Shown here in pieces: positions 50,700 through 59,550 of a stretch of 64,000 nucleotides of DNA; the first letter of the stretch is position 1, and each line of letters begins with the position of its first letter. Origin of the DNA: Sphingobacteriaceae bacterium (lineage in GTDB: Bacteria; Bacteroidota; Bacteroidia; UBA7662); NCBI GenBank assembly GCA_030682795.1, contig JAUXNJ010000001.1, positions 1 through 64,000 on the forward strand. Reading direction: 5' to 3'. Under the pieces are notes generated by a model. The model did no database searches. It worked only from the letters and a program-made list of their open reading frames with translations, and had not been told where the DNA came from. The translations under genes were made by a program, and so were the position numbers.

Positions 50700-51974
50700 A
50701 TGGAAATCAACATCCCTGACACCAATAAACCCCGTGTGGTAGTGATAGGCGCGGGTTTTGCTGGATTAATTTTGGCCAAAAAATTATCCTCCGCTGATTT
50801 CCAGATTGTGTTGATTGACCGACACAACTACCACACCTTCCAGCCCCTGCTTTATCAGGTAGCCACGGGTGGTTTGGAGCCCGGTTCCATTGCCCATCCC
50901 TTGCGGAAGTTCATTAAGAGACGTCCGCAAATCATTCTCCGCATGGCGGAGGTCACACAAATTGAAACTGCCGAAAAAGTTATTCAAACCAACATCGGCT
51001 CGTTGAAGTACGACCTGTTGATTTTAGCTACTGGCAGCAAGACCAATTTTTTTGGTCAGCAGCAATTACCGCAATTTGCCATGCGCATGAAAACGGTACC
51101 GCAGGCCCTTGACCTTCGCAGCATGATTCTGCAGCACTTCGAGGAGGCGCTGCTTACCACCGATATGAAGCTGCGAGATGCGCTCACCACCTTTGTGGTG
51201 GTAGGCGGCGGCCCTACAGGTGTAGAAACCGCAGGCGCCCTCGGGGAGCTCAAAAAACACGTGCTACCCAACGATTATCCCGAGCTGGACATCCGCAGGA
51301 TGCAAATTCACCTCATCGAAGCAGGCCCACGACTGCTGGCTGGCATGAGCGATAAAGCCTCCAGCAAAACCATCGATTTTTTGAAGGAGCTCGACGTCAA
51401 TATTTGGTTGAACAGTCCGGTTGCCGAATACGACGGACATACCGTACAATTCGCCGGTGGCAAACAGCTCTCGGCAGCCACCCTCATTTGGTCGGCAGGT
51501 GTAATTGGCGCCACCCCGGCTGGCATCGATGCCAGTCACATCGGGCGCGGTGGGCGCTTGCTGGTAAACGAATTTAATGAGGTGCAAGGGCTGCCCGGCT
51601 TTTATGCTGTTGGCGATGTGGCCCTGATGACCACCGAAGCCTACCCCAACGGCCATCCCATGGTAGCCCCTGTGGCCATTCAGCAAGCCAGTTTATTGGC
51701 CCAAAACCTCAAGCGACAACTGGCTGGCAAGCCCCTAAAGCCTTTCAAATACTTCAACAAAGGCAGCATGGCCACCATAGGCCGCAATCGTGCGGTAGTA
51801 GACATCGGCAAAGTACGTTTCCAAGGCTTTTTTGCTTGGTTTGTGTGGATGTTTGTGCATTTGATGTCGATTGTGGGCTTCCGAAACAAAATGGTGGTAT
51901 TTGTAGATTGGTTTTGGAATTACCTGAGCTACGACCGTGCCCTGCGGCTGATTATACGGCCGTTTAAACGCTAA
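50700..51974 (+). CDS. ndh: Type II NADH dehydrogenase (NDH-2-like)
   Basis: A 424-residue flavoprotein that passes electrons from NADH to quinone without pumping protons. FAD-binding VVVIGAGFAGLILAKKL at the N-terminus is followed by DRHNYHTFQPLLYQVATGGL, a strong NDH-2 signature. The NADH-binding motif is VVVGGGPTGVETAGALGEL near 165, and the FAD C-terminal motif is YAVGDVA. The C-terminal 60 residues (FFAWFVWMFVHLMSIVGF and DWFWNYLSYDRALRLI) are the amphipathic/hydrophobic membrane anchor. ATG 50700 is used; an in-frame TTG 18 bases upstream lies inside a possible -7 element (GACCTTTG, one mismatch). Confidence 0.93.
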   Translation: MEINIPDTNKPRVVVIGAGFAGLILAKKLSSADFQIVLIDRHNYHTFQPLLYQVATGGLEPGSIAHPLRKFIKRRPQIILRMAEVTQIETAEKVIQTNIGSLKYDLLILATGSKTNFFGQQQLPQFAMRMKTVPQALDLRSMILQHFEEALLTTDMKLRDALTTFVVVGGGPTGVETAGALGELKKHVLPNDYPELDIRRMQIHLIEAGPRLLAGMSDKASSKTIDFLKELDVNIWLNSPVAEYDGHTVQFAGGKQLSAATLIWSAGVIGATPAGIDASHIGRGGRLLVNEFNEVQGLPGFYAVGDVALMTTEAYPNGHPMVAPVAIQQASLLAQNLKRQLAGKPLKPFKYFNKGSMATIGRNRAVVDIGKVRFQGFFAWFVWMFVHLMSIVGFRNKMVVFVDWFWNYLSYDRALRLIIRPFKR

Positions 51975-51975
51975 A

Positions 51976-52665
51976 TCAACGCAAGGCGCAGGCCAAAGTA
52001 GCCATCCACAGCTGTGCACCCGCCGCTTGGAGCACCTGCCCACAGGCCTCTAATGTAGCGCCCGTGGTAAGTACATCATCTACCAATAGCACCTTTTTTT
52101 GCTGGAGCAGGTCGGGGCGCGGACAAACAAAAGCCTCGGAAACATTTTCCCAGCGCTCATAGCGACCCTTGCGGGTTTGGGTTTCGGTGAAATGCGGTCG
52201 CACCAAGAGCTGTCCGTTCGCAGGCACCTCCAAAGCTTCTCCCAAGCCACTGGCAATGAGCATGCTCTGATTATATCCGCGTAAATATTCCTTCTTAGGA
52301 TGCAGCGGCACTGGCAAAACGAGGTCGAGCCCTGCAAACCGCTCGCTGCGTTTCAGCTCTTGTCCCAAAATATTTCCCAACTTAATTCCCACTTGCTGCA
52401 TGCCCTTGTATTTGAGTTTATGCAGGAGCTGTTGGGTAACGCCCGACTTGGTGAAATACAAAAGTGAAGTCACAGCCTTTACCTCCATTCTCCCCCAAAA
52501 AAGCCGTTCCAGGGGATTATCGGCCATATCGTGCCAGCGGGTACGCGGCAGGCGGTAGAGACAAGTCCAACAGATATCCTGCTCATGCGCATACAAATTG
52601 CGGCTGCACCCGAGGCACAGTCGCGGGTAAAATAAATCCACAAAATGATGTACAGCCTGCCACAT
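51976..52665 (-). CDS. comF: ComF family phosphoribosyltransferase-like protein
   Basis: A 229-residue ComF-family protein; ComF is needed for DNA uptake in natural transformation. An N-terminal zinc module has Cys17, Cys20, Cys32 and Cys35 (LCLGC, DICWTC). The type I phosphoribosyltransferase core contains HKLKYKGM, LVLPVPLHPKKEYLRGYNQ and the PRPP loop VLLVDDVLTTGATL near 192. The ATG at 52665 lies four bases after a perfect -7 element (52670-52677), so the transcript may be leaderless. Convergent with ndh, with one base between stops. Confidence 0.93.
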   Translation of the reverse strand: MWQAVHHFVDLFYPRLCLGCSRNLYAHEQDICWTCLYRLPRTRWHDMADNPLERLFWGRMEVKAVTSLLYFTKSGVTQQLLHKLKYKGMQQVGIKLGNILGQELKRSERFAGLDLVLPVPLHPKKEYLRGYNQSMLIASGLGEALEVPANGQLLVRPHFTETQTRKGRYERWENVSEAFVCPRPDLLQQKKVLLVDDVLTTGATLEACGQVLQAAGAQLWMATLACALR

Positions 52666-52669
52666 TTTG

Positions 52670-52677
52670 CAAACCTA
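52670..52677 (-). promoter_or_regulatory. -7 element directly before comF
   Basis: On the minus strand TAGGTTTG is a perfect TAnnTTTG match ending four bases before the comF ATG, placing the transcript start at or beside the start codon. It is divergent from the foldase-operon promoter 23 bases away. Confidence 0.5.
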
Positions 52678-52700
52678 AGGCGCAGCTATGTATTAATCTT

Positions 52701-52708
52701 TATTTTTG
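52701..52708 (+). promoter_or_regulatory. -7 element of the PpiC-lipoprotein-SurA operon
   Basis: TATTTTTG is a perfect match, 92 bases before the ATG at 52801. The long leader contains a short hairpin ACGAT/ATCGT around 52740-52757. No -33 TTG at normal spacing. Confidence 0.5.
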
Positions 52709-52800
52709 CAATTCTTCGAAAACAATTGCGCAAAATGAGACGATTTAATTATCGTTGATAATTGCTAGAAGACATCCACCCATAAAAAACTAATTGCTAT

Positions 52801-54756
52801 ATGAAGAAATTACTTTTCCTGTCCCTGATGTTCCTTTGCAGTGCGCCTGCTTTGGTATTGGCCCAAAACGATGAGCGTGTACTTTTTTCAGTGAATGGCG
52901 ATGCCGTGAGCGTGCATGAATTTTTGACCGTTTTCAACAAAAACAATTACAGTAAAAAAGAAGCCACCGCTGCAGATTTAAAAGAGTACCTCGACCTCTA
53001 CGTGAAGTTTAAGCTGAAGGTACAAGAGGCATACGCCTTGGGCTTGGATACCTCAGCCAAATTCAAGCGCGAGCTCGACAATTACCGTACGCAGTTAGCG
53101 CAGCCTTATCTGCGTGACAAAGAAAGCAATCAGGCCCTTTTGATGGAAGCCTACGAGCGCACCCGTACGGAGCGCCGTGCGAGTCACATCATGATTCGGG
53201 TAGAAGAAAACGCCCCGGCAGCCGACAGTTTAGCTGCTTTTAAAAAAGCCACCCAAATCCGCGAGCGCATCCTCAAAGGTGAGAGCTTTAGTCAACTTGC
53301 CCGCGAACTATCCGAAGACCCATCGGCCAAGGACAATGCCGGTGACCTAGGTTTTTTCAGTGCGTTCCGCATGATTTATCCTTTTGAGGACATGGCCTAC
53401 AAGACCAAAATCGGTCAGGTTTCGCCCGTTTTCCGCACCCAGTACGGCTATCACATCCTCAAGGCCACCGACGAGCGTCCTGCTCGAGGAGAAATTCGGG
53501 TAGCGCACCTCATGTTGGTCATCAAAAATACCGACACCGACTCAATCAAGGCACAAACCCAGAAGCGCATTCAGGAGTTACATAAAAAGATTAAGGCAGG
53601 TGAAAATTTCGAGCAATTGGTTGCGCAATACAGCGAAGATCCTAGCTCCTCTACCAACAAAGGTCTATTGCCCTATTTCAGCTCTGGCCGGATGGTAGCA
53701 GAATTTGAAGAAGCTGCTTTTGCTTTGAAAAACGACGGGGATCTTTCGGAGCCTATCCTCACCCCTTATGGCTGGCACATCATCAAGCGTATTGAGATAC
53801 GTGAAGTGCCTTTATTTGAGCAAGCCAAGGCCGATTTAGAAGCGCGGATTGCTCGTGACTCACGCGCCAACATTAACAAAGCCAATTTGCTCGCCAAGTT
53901 GAAGGCCGAGTATAAATTCACCGAAAACCTCAAGGCCCGTCAAGCGGTGCTCAAACTTATTAAAGAAAGTGACTATCGTGAAAACGAGTGGAAACCGGCT
54001 GATTTTGTGAAGGATGAAGTAGTAATGAGCTTTGGCGACAAAAAATTCAAGCAAAGCGATTTGGTGAAATTGTACCAAGCCAAACAACCGTTATTGATGT
54101 CGGGTGACTTCAACATTTTCCTAGATAAAACTTACCAAACTTGGGTAGAAGAGCAATTGTTGGCCTATGAAGACAGTCGTTTGGAAGCCAAATTCGAAGA
54201 CTTCCGAGCGTTAATGAAAGAGTACCGCGAAGGCATTTTGTTGTTTGACCTCACCGACCAGATGGTTTGGTCGAAGGCCGTAACCGACACTGCTGGCTTG
54301 CAGGCATTTCACGCCCAAAATGGCAGCAAATACATGTACAAGGAGCGTGTAGATGCAGATGTTTTCACAGTGATTGACGCGAAAACAGCCAAGAGCGTTC
54401 GCAAGGCCGCCGGAAGCAAGAAAAACACCAATGAAAAACTGCTGGCTACCTATAATAAAAAGAACCCGCTCAGCCTCAAAATCAATAGTGGTAAGTATGA
54501 GGTTGGCAGCAATGCAGTAGTAGCGCTTTTCGAGAAAAAAATCGGCATCAGCGAAATCAAGGAGCACAATGGCCAGTTTATTTTTGTACGCATCAATGCC
54601 CTATTAGAGCCTTCTGTAAAGCCATTGGCTGAAATCAGAGGCTTGGCTACTTCTGACTACCAGCAGCATTTAGAGCGCGTATGGATTCAAGATTTGGAAC
54701 AGCGTTACAAAGTAGTTGTGAATAACGATACCTTTAACAGCATCTTACCAAAGTAA
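52801..54756 (+). CDS. Periplasmic PpiC-type peptidyl-prolyl isomerase with two parvulin domains
   Basis: A 651-residue exported foldase with signal peptide to about LVLAQ (residue 22). An N-terminal SurA-like chaperone region (SVNGDAVSVHEFLTVFNKNN in parts) is followed by two parvulin domains. The first is at about 122-228: ASHIMIRVEENAP, LSEDPSAKDNAGDLGFF, YGYHILKATD. The second is at about 233-335: VAHLMLVIKNTDTD, YSEDPSSSTNKGLLPYFSSGRM in parts, YGWHIIKRIE. A C-terminal region of 300 residues resembles chaperone halves of SurA relatives. It is the first gene of a three-gene cluster with SurA. Role in outer-membrane protein assembly is family-based inference. Confidence 0.92.
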   Translation: MKKLLFLSLMFLCSAPALVLAQNDERVLFSVNGDAVSVHEFLTVFNKNNYSKKEATAADLKEYLDLYVKFKLKVQEAYALGLDTSAKFKRELDNYRTQLAQPYLRDKESNQALLMEAYERTRTERRASHIMIRVEENAPAADSLAAFKKATQIRERILKGESFSQLARELSEDPSAKDNAGDLGFFSAFRMIYPFEDMAYKTKIGQVSPVFRTQYGYHILKATDERPARGEIRVAHLMLVIKNTDTDSIKAQTQKRIQELHKKIKAGENFEQLVAQYSEDPSSSTNKGLLPYFSSGRMVAEFEEAAFALKNDGDLSEPILTPYGWHIIKRIEIREVPLFEQAKADLEARIARDSRANINKANLLAKLKAEYKFTENLKARQAVLKLIKESDYRENEWKPADFVKDEVVMSFGDKKFKQSDLVKLYQAKQPLLMSGDFNIFLDKTYQTWVEEQLLAYEDSRLEAKFEDFRALMKEYREGILLFDLTDQMVWSKAVTDTAGLQAFHAQNGSKYMYKERVDADVFTVIDAKTAKSVRKAAGSKKNTNEKLLATYNKKNPLSLKINSGKYEVGSNAVVALFEKKIGISEIKEHNGQFIFVRINALLEPSVKPLAEIRGLATSDYQQHLERVWIQDLEQRYKVVVNNDTFNSILPK

Positions 54757-54757
54757 A

Positions 54758-55615
54758 GTGAAAGTATTTTGTTACTTGAGCACAGTATTACTGCTTGCGG
54801 GCTGTCAGTATTTCGACAAGGGCGGTCCGCAAGCAGATGCTGTTGCACGGGTTGGCAAAATGTACCTTTACCATGCCAATTTACAAGGCTTGGTGCCTGA
54901 AGGCAGTTCGGCAGAAGATAGCCTAGAGCGTACCAATGCCTACATTGATACTTGGATACGGCAGCATTTAATTATCCTCGAAGCAGAGGAGCAATTGCGG
55001 CCGGAGCAAAAAGACTTTAGAGAAAAACTGGAAGACTACCGTTTATCCCTGCTTCGCTACCGTTTTGAAACGGAAGTTTTGGCTCCAAAAATGGATACTA
55101 CCATTGACAAAGAAGTAATTAAAACCTATTACAACGCCAATAAGGAACAATTCGAGCTAAGACGAGCCTTGATGAAAGGGCGTTTTGTAAAAGTAGAACT
55201 TAAAGCCCCCAAGCAAGAGCAATTAAAGCGCTTGATGCTCGCTAAAAGAAATAAAGACATAGAAGCATTGGCTGATTATTGCTTTCAATATGCCTTCAGT
55301 TTTCAGCTCCCGGATACCAATTGGGTATATGTAGATGAAGTGATGCGCGGCGTAGAATCGGACTTGATACAAGGTTTCAATTTCAAAAATTATGATCAAG
55401 TGCAAAGCGTTGAAGATTCGCTTTATCGTTATTATTTAGTTTGTAAGGAGTATCGTGGCATAGGCGACCAATCGCCCTTGAGTTTCGAATTATATAATAT
55501 TCGGAGTTTGATTTTGTTACAAAGACGACAAGAGTTTATTGAGCGTTATTACGAAGAGCGTTATCGCAAGGCTCAGGAAGAAAAAAAGATTGAAATTTAT
55601 GCGTTGACCCGATAG
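54758..55615 (+). CDS. SurA-like lipoprotein lacking the parvulin domain
   Basis: A 285-residue predicted lipoprotein with leader ending LLLAGC (Cys16). The start is GTG at 54758, one base after the preceding stop. The N-terminal part resembles the SurA chaperone helices: DAVARVGKMYLYHANL, AYIDTWIRQHLIILEAEEQL and FREKLEDYRLSLLRYRFETEVLAPKMDTTI (in parts), then a helix like the start of the EVIKTYYNANKEQFELRR linker. No parvulin core (no GDLG or YGYHI motif) is present. Its position between two isomerases suggests a chaperone subunit that works with them, which is inference. Visibly A/T-rich. Confidence 0.85.
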   Translation: MKVFCYLSTVLLLAGCQYFDKGGPQADAVARVGKMYLYHANLQGLVPEGSSAEDSLERTNAYIDTWIRQHLIILEAEEQLRPEQKDFREKLEDYRLSLLRYRFETEVLAPKMDTTIDKEVIKTYYNANKEQFELRRALMKGRFVKVELKAPKQEQLKRLMLAKRNKDIEALADYCFQYAFSFQLPDTNWVYVDEVMRGVESDLIQGFNFKNYDQVQSVEDSLYRYYLVCKEYRGIGDQSPLSFELYNIRSLILLQRRQEFIERYYEERYRKAQEEKKIEIYALTR

Positions 55616-55631
55616 GGGTTGGCACCAACTT

Positions 55632-56978
55632 ATGCGTTTACAGAAAATTATACTCTTTAGCCTGCTCTGCCTAACAGGTTTTTTTGCAAAGGCCCAACCT
55701 ACGAAATCGAACATGGTGGATGGCTTGGTTGCCGTGGTGGGCGACAAAATCATTCTCAAATCAGACGTTGAATCGGAATATGCTAATTGGCTGGCACAAG
55801 GTAATGATGCGGATCCCGATATGAAGTGCATTATCATTGATCAGTTGCTAACCAATAAGTTGATGTTGCGGCAAGCCGAGCTCGACTCATTGACGGTGGG
55901 CGATGAGGAAATTGATGGACAAATAGAGCGCCGCATGCGTTATTTTATTTCGATGATTGGCAGTCGGGAAAAGCTAGAAGAGTTTTACGGCAAATCCATT
56001 TTAGAAATCAAAGACGAATTCAGGCCGCAGATCAAAGAGATGCTCTTGGCGCAAAAAATGCAGGAAAAAATCACAGCAAATGTGACCATTTCACCGCGTG
56101 AGGTACAAGCCTATTTTGCCAAAATCCCAGCCGATAGCATCCCCTATTTTGATGCAGAAATTGAAATCGGGCAAATTGTGCTCTTTCCTGAGGTAGGTCC
56201 AGTACAAAAAGAATTCACCATTGAAAAACTCAACGATATCCGCAACCGGATTTTAAAAGGAGAGAATTTTACAACCCTTGCCTTGCTGTATTCAGAAGAC
56301 CCTGGTTCAGCGAAGGAGGGTGGTTCGTTAGGCTTTTTTGGGCGTGGTGAAATGGTGCCAGAATTTGAAGCGGTGGCATTCAAACTCAAACCAGGGGAAG
56401 TATCGCAAGTAATTCGCACCAAATTTGGCTATCACATTTTGCAATTGGTAGAGCGGCGTGGCGACCGGGTGCATTGCCGTCACATCCTCATCAAGCCCCC
56501 TGTGGGCAACCGTGAGCTGGAGCGAGCAAGGGTGCGGCTTGATTCGATTCGCAAAGAAATCGCTTCTGGAACAATCGATTTTACTGCCGCTGTGCGCAAA
56601 CATTCTGAAGACGATGAGAGCAAGCAAAATGGCGGTATGTTGATGAACGACAATACAGGTAGCAACAGCTTTACCATCGATCAATTAACGCCGGATGTAT
56701 ATTTTGCAATTGATAAATTGAAGCCTGGAGAACTGAGCGATCCCCAACCCTATGCCGCTGCCGATGGAAGCAGGGGGTTTCGGGTGTTTTATCTGAAAAG
56801 CCGCACGAGTCCGCACCAAGCAAATCTCGAAAACGATTATGCCCGCATTCAAAATGCAGCTCTGAGCATGAAGCGCATAGAAACGGTGCAAACCTGGTTC
56901 ATGAAAACAAAGGTAAAGACCTACATCAACATTGATGAGGAATACCAAAGCTGCGAAAATTTAGCCCGCTGGCAGTAG
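55632..56978 (+). CDS. surA: Periplasmic chaperone and peptidyl-prolyl isomerase SurA
   Basis: SurA escorts unfolded outer-membrane proteins across the periplasm to the BAM complex. The 448-residue product has a signal peptide (to about FAKAQ), the SurA N-domain with VDGLVAVVGDKIILKSDVESE and a helical bundle to about 170. Two parvulin-like domains follow: about 175-285 (IEIGQIVLFPEV, YSEDPGSAKEGGSLGFFGRGEM in parts, FGYHILQLVERRGD) and about 285-395 (VHCRHILIKPP, HSEDDESKQNGGML). The arrangement equals that of E. coli SurA (428 residues). It is third in the foldase operon, 16 bp after the lipoprotein gene. Confidence 0.94.
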   Translation: MRLQKIILFSLLCLTGFFAKAQPTKSNMVDGLVAVVGDKIILKSDVESEYANWLAQGNDADPDMKCIIIDQLLTNKLMLRQAELDSLTVGDEEIDGQIERRMRYFISMIGSREKLEEFYGKSILEIKDEFRPQIKEMLLAQKMQEKITANVTISPREVQAYFAKIPADSIPYFDAEIEIGQIVLFPEVGPVQKEFTIEKLNDIRNRILKGENFTTLALLYSEDPGSAKEGGSLGFFGRGEMVPEFEAVAFKLKPGEVSQVIRTKFGYHILQLVERRGDRVHCRHILIKPPVGNRELERARVRLDSIRKEIASGTIDFTAAVRKHSEDDESKQNGGMLMNDNTGSNSFTIDQLTPDVYFAIDKLKPGELSDPQPYAAADGSRGFRVFYLKSRTSPHQANLENDYARIQNAALSMKRIETVQTWFMKTKVKTYINIDEEYQSCENLARWQ

Positions 56979-57031
56979 GCAGCCGTTTGGGAAAAGGCCA
57001 TTTATTGGTTATCTTGCAACAAAGAATTCAG

Positions 57032-57727
57032 ATGAAAATGTCTTTCTTCCCCTTGTTTTTAGCTGTTTTACTAGGTCTTTCCGGCTGTGAAAACGCTCCC
57101 CAAGAACCTGAGCTGGTGCAAGATGCGTCTGGCAAAATTCTGGAAGGCGTATCTAAAAACTTTTACGACAATGGCAAGCTTCGTAATGAAGTGCCGGTTA
57201 AAGAAGGAAAGCGGCATGGTGTGGCCCGGGAATATTATGAAAATGGCCAATTAGCGGCTGAAATAGCTTATAAAGAAGATGTAAAAAACGGCTGGAGCAA
57301 GTGGTATTACCAAGACGGCATCCTTTATCAGGAGGCACAGTTTGTTGGTAACCAAAAGGAAGGCATCGAAAAAAAATATTACAATACGGGTGAATTGATG
57401 GCCGTGCTGAACTGGAAAGCTGGGCTGAGTTTGCCAGGCCTGGTAGAGTACCAACTCAACGGCAAAGAGGTGAAGCAGCCCAGCATTGTGGTGCAGCAAA
57501 AAGCTGGAAAATTTGAAATCCGACTGAGCAACGGCGCCACCAATGTGAAATATTATTACGGGCCATTGGAGACCGGAGAGCCTTTTGATGAAAGCAAATT
57601 TGAACTGATTCCTTCGAAGGAGGGATTTGCTTTGGTGAACGCGACGGATGCCCCGTTACACCTCATTGCCGTGCGGCGTTCGAATATGAAAAACCCGCAA
57701 ATACTGCTTTACGACAGGCAACCATAA
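57032..57727 (+). CDS. YwqK-like lipoprotein with MORN-type repeats
   Basis: A 231-residue predicted lipoprotein; from ATG 57032 the leader ends LGLSGC. The core has four YwqK/MORN-variant repeats of the form Y-x-N-G-x-L with a following K-x-G: FYDNGKLRNEVPVKEGKRHG, YYENGQLAAEIAYKEDVKNG, YYQDGILYQEAQFVGNQKEG and YYNTGELMAVLNWKAG. The C-terminal 90 residues form an additional beta domain. Annotation pipelines call this family a toxin-antitoxin antitoxin, but no toxin gene is adjacent and the protein is exported, so I do not accept that role. Function unknown. Confidence 0.85.
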   Translation: MKMSFFPLFLAVLLGLSGCENAPQEPELVQDASGKILEGVSKNFYDNGKLRNEVPVKEGKRHGVAREYYENGQLAAEIAYKEDVKNGWSKWYYQDGILYQEAQFVGNQKEGIEKKYYNTGELMAVLNWKAGLSLPGLVEYQLNGKEVKQPSIVVQQKAGKFEIRLSNGATNVKYYYGPLETGEPFDESKFELIPSKEGFALVNATDAPLHLIAVRRSNMKNPQILLYDRQP

Positions 57728-57768
57728 GCTCCTTTAAACTTTTATCCCGCTTCACAGGTTCTTACATC

Positions 57769-58572
57769 ATGCTGCATTATAAAACCCACGCACATAGCCA
57801 ATTGGCCCCTTGGGTCGTGTTTATTCACGGCGCTGGCGGTAATTCCTCGATTTGGTACAAGCAGGTACGTGCTTTTAGTGCTCATTTTAACTTGCTGCTG
57901 GTTGATTTGCGCGGACATGGGCGGTCGCCAGGCGTTAGTGAAAATGCCCAACAGTACTCTTTTGAAGCCATAGCCAGCGATGTGCTGGAAGTGCTCGACC
58001 ACCTTCAAATTGCCAAAGCGCATTTTGTGGGCGTTTCGCTGGGTACGATTGTCATTCGCCAGCTCGCCGAAATGCAGCCACAGCGGGTGAGCAGCATGGT
58101 GATGGCTGGTGCCATTGCCAAACTCGATTTCAGAGGCAAGTTTTTTGTAGGACTGGGCCGGATGTTTAAGAATGTTTTGCCCTTTATGTGGCTCTACAAA
58201 CTGTTTGCTTTTGTGATCATGCCGCGTGCCAATCATGCCGAGTCGCGGAACTTTTTTATCAGGGAAGCCCAAAAACTGGCGCGTAAAGAGTTTTTGCGCT
58301 GGTACAAGCTCACCGGCCAGCTTACTCCCCTTTTGCGCCGATTTGAAGCCGTATTACCCGACATTCCTACTTTGTATGTGATGGGCCGGCAAGACCATAT
58401 GTTTTTGCCCACTGTAGCTGATATGGTGGCGCGTACCAAGGCCGCTACTTTGGAAGTGGTTGAACAGTGTGGTCATGTAGTAACCATTGAGCAAGCCCAG
58501 CGGTTTAACGAGGCGGCTATTCGGTTTTTAACAGGACAAAGCGAGCTGCAATTGCAGGCTGAGCAAGCTTAA
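57769..58572 (+). CDS. Alpha/beta-fold hydrolase
   Basis: A 267-residue cytoplasmic hydrolase. Oxyanion motif FIHGAGGNSSIWY at about 18-30, nucleophile elbow VGVSLG with Ser90, acid in MGRQDHMF near 205 and catalytic His in EQCGHVVTIEQ near 238 complete the triad. The strand-turn LLLVDLRGHGRSPG is typical of Abhydrolase_1 proteins. A helical cap lies between about 115 and 190. The substrate cannot be told from sequence; esterases, thioesterases and lactonases share this layout. Its stop overlaps that of the convergent Ala/Glu-rich gene by four bases. Confidence 0.9.
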   Translation: MLHYKTHAHSQLAPWVVFIHGAGGNSSIWYKQVRAFSAHFNLLLVDLRGHGRSPGVSENAQQYSFEAIASDVLEVLDHLQIAKAHFVGVSLGTIVIRQLAEMQPQRVSSMVMAGAIAKLDFRGKFFVGLGRMFKNVLPFMWLYKLFAFVIMPRANHAESRNFFIREAQKLARKEFLRWYKLTGQLTPLLRRFEAVLPDIPTLYVMGRQDHMFLPTVADMVARTKAATLEVVEQCGHVVTIEQAQRFNEAAIRFLTGQSELQLQAEQA

Positions 58573-59471
58573 GATTGCGCGAACCTTCTGAAAATCAAAT
58601 GTAAAAACGACAGGGCGGCTTCGGTTTCGAGGTCCCATTGCTGCTGCGGCAATACCTCTGATGCCAATATTTGTTCGGCGGCGTTGAGACTTGGGGCGGC
58701 ATTCAGTTTTTCGATGGCGTCGGCATAAGCCAGGTGGTCGTTGCCAAAGAGCTCGCGGATAAACAAGAACTTTTCGTTGAGACCGATGCCCGACTTGAGG
58801 TCGTCGATGGGCTTGAGCTTGAGGTGTGCCATAACGAGGTGGCTGTCGCCAGAGCGCTCGATGATGCCCGTAAGCGAAAAGGCCACACTTTTGGCAGCTG
58901 GCTTGGCGGCTGGGGCTGGTTCGGCGGGAACGGCTGGTTCGGATTGCGTTTTTTCAACAGCTACTTCTTGCGTTGGCGCAGCGGCACTTTCAGCGGCTAC
59001 TTCTGCTGGTGCTGCTGTTTCCACCACCTCCTCTGCTTCAATCGCTGCTTCATCCTTCGCTGCTGCGGTTTGTGAAAAGACTTCCGCTTCCTCAACAGCT
59101 GGTAATTCCTCCACAACTGGTGCGGCAGCTTCAAAAGTCAAATCTACCTCTACTTCTTCGTTCTGAGTGATGGCTTGCTCTACCGCGGCTTCTATACTTT
59201 GTTCGATGGCCTCAGAAATGGCGCTGCTCAGACTTGGAGTAGCAACTGCAACTTCTTCCACATTTTCCTGCATCGCTGGTGCTGGCGCAGTTGGGGCAAC
59301 AGCTTCTGCCGTAGGCATGCACAAAACCGCTTCGTAAAAGAGGCGACTGCGGTACAAAAGCAGGTCTTGATCGGCCTGGTGAATGCTCGATTCGGCCGAC
59401 ATTTCGTGAACGGCTTTGGTTAAATCGTCGATACAAGCTAATAGGGTGCGGATTTTATGGCTGTCGTGCAT
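58569..59471 (-). CDS. Ala/Glu-rich protein with conserved ends, unknown function
   Basis: A 300-residue cytoplasmic protein from ATG 59471 (an in-frame TTG 18 bases upstream is not preferred). Residues 1-55 form a helical N-terminal domain (KIRTLLACIDDLTKAVHEM, DLLLYRSRLFYEAVL). Residues about 60-205 are low complexity, rich in Ala, Glu, Val and Pro. The last 90 residues are a conserved helical domain: DDLKSGIGLNEKFLFIRELFGND, YADAIEKLNAAPSLNAAEQIL and ALSFLHLIFRRF. I recognise this C-terminal pattern from uncharacterised Bacteroidota proteins but know no function. The disordered linker joining two helical ends suggests a scaffold. Convergent with the hydrolase and divergent from tdk. Confidence 0.82.
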   Translation of the reverse strand: MHDSHKIRTLLACIDDLTKAVHEMSAESSIHQADQDLLLYRSRLFYEAVLCMPTAEAVAPTAPAPAMQENVEEVAVATPSLSSAISEAIEQSIEAAVEQAITQNEEVEVDLTFEAAAPVVEELPAVEEAEVFSQTAAAKDEAAIEAEEVVETAAPAEVAAESAAAPTQEVAVEKTQSEPAVPAEPAPAAKPAAKSVAFSLTGIIERSGDSHLVMAHLKLKPIDDLKSGIGLNEKFLFIRELFGNDHLAYADAIEKLNAAPSLNAAEQILASEVLPQQQWDLETEAALSFLHLIFRRFAQS

Positions 59472-59499
59472 GAGGCGCTGTTTTGGCAATTGAAAATAC

Positions 59500-59507
59500 T
59501 ATTTTTG
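59500..59507 (+). promoter_or_regulatory. -7 element of the tdk promoter
   Basis: TATTTTTG is a perfect TAnnTTTG match, 43 bases before the tdk ATG at 59551. A CTG sits 19 bases upstream as a weak -33. Confidence 0.55.
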
Positions 59508-59550
59508 TTTCCCGCTACTAAGGTACGGTCTTCTCTACGAATCAAAAAAC

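Noticed and set aside
57032-57727. Toxin-antitoxin system antitoxin (the usual pipeline name for YwqK-like proteins)
   Set aside because: The protein is an exported lipoprotein with MORN-type repeats, and neither neighbour resembles a toxin.
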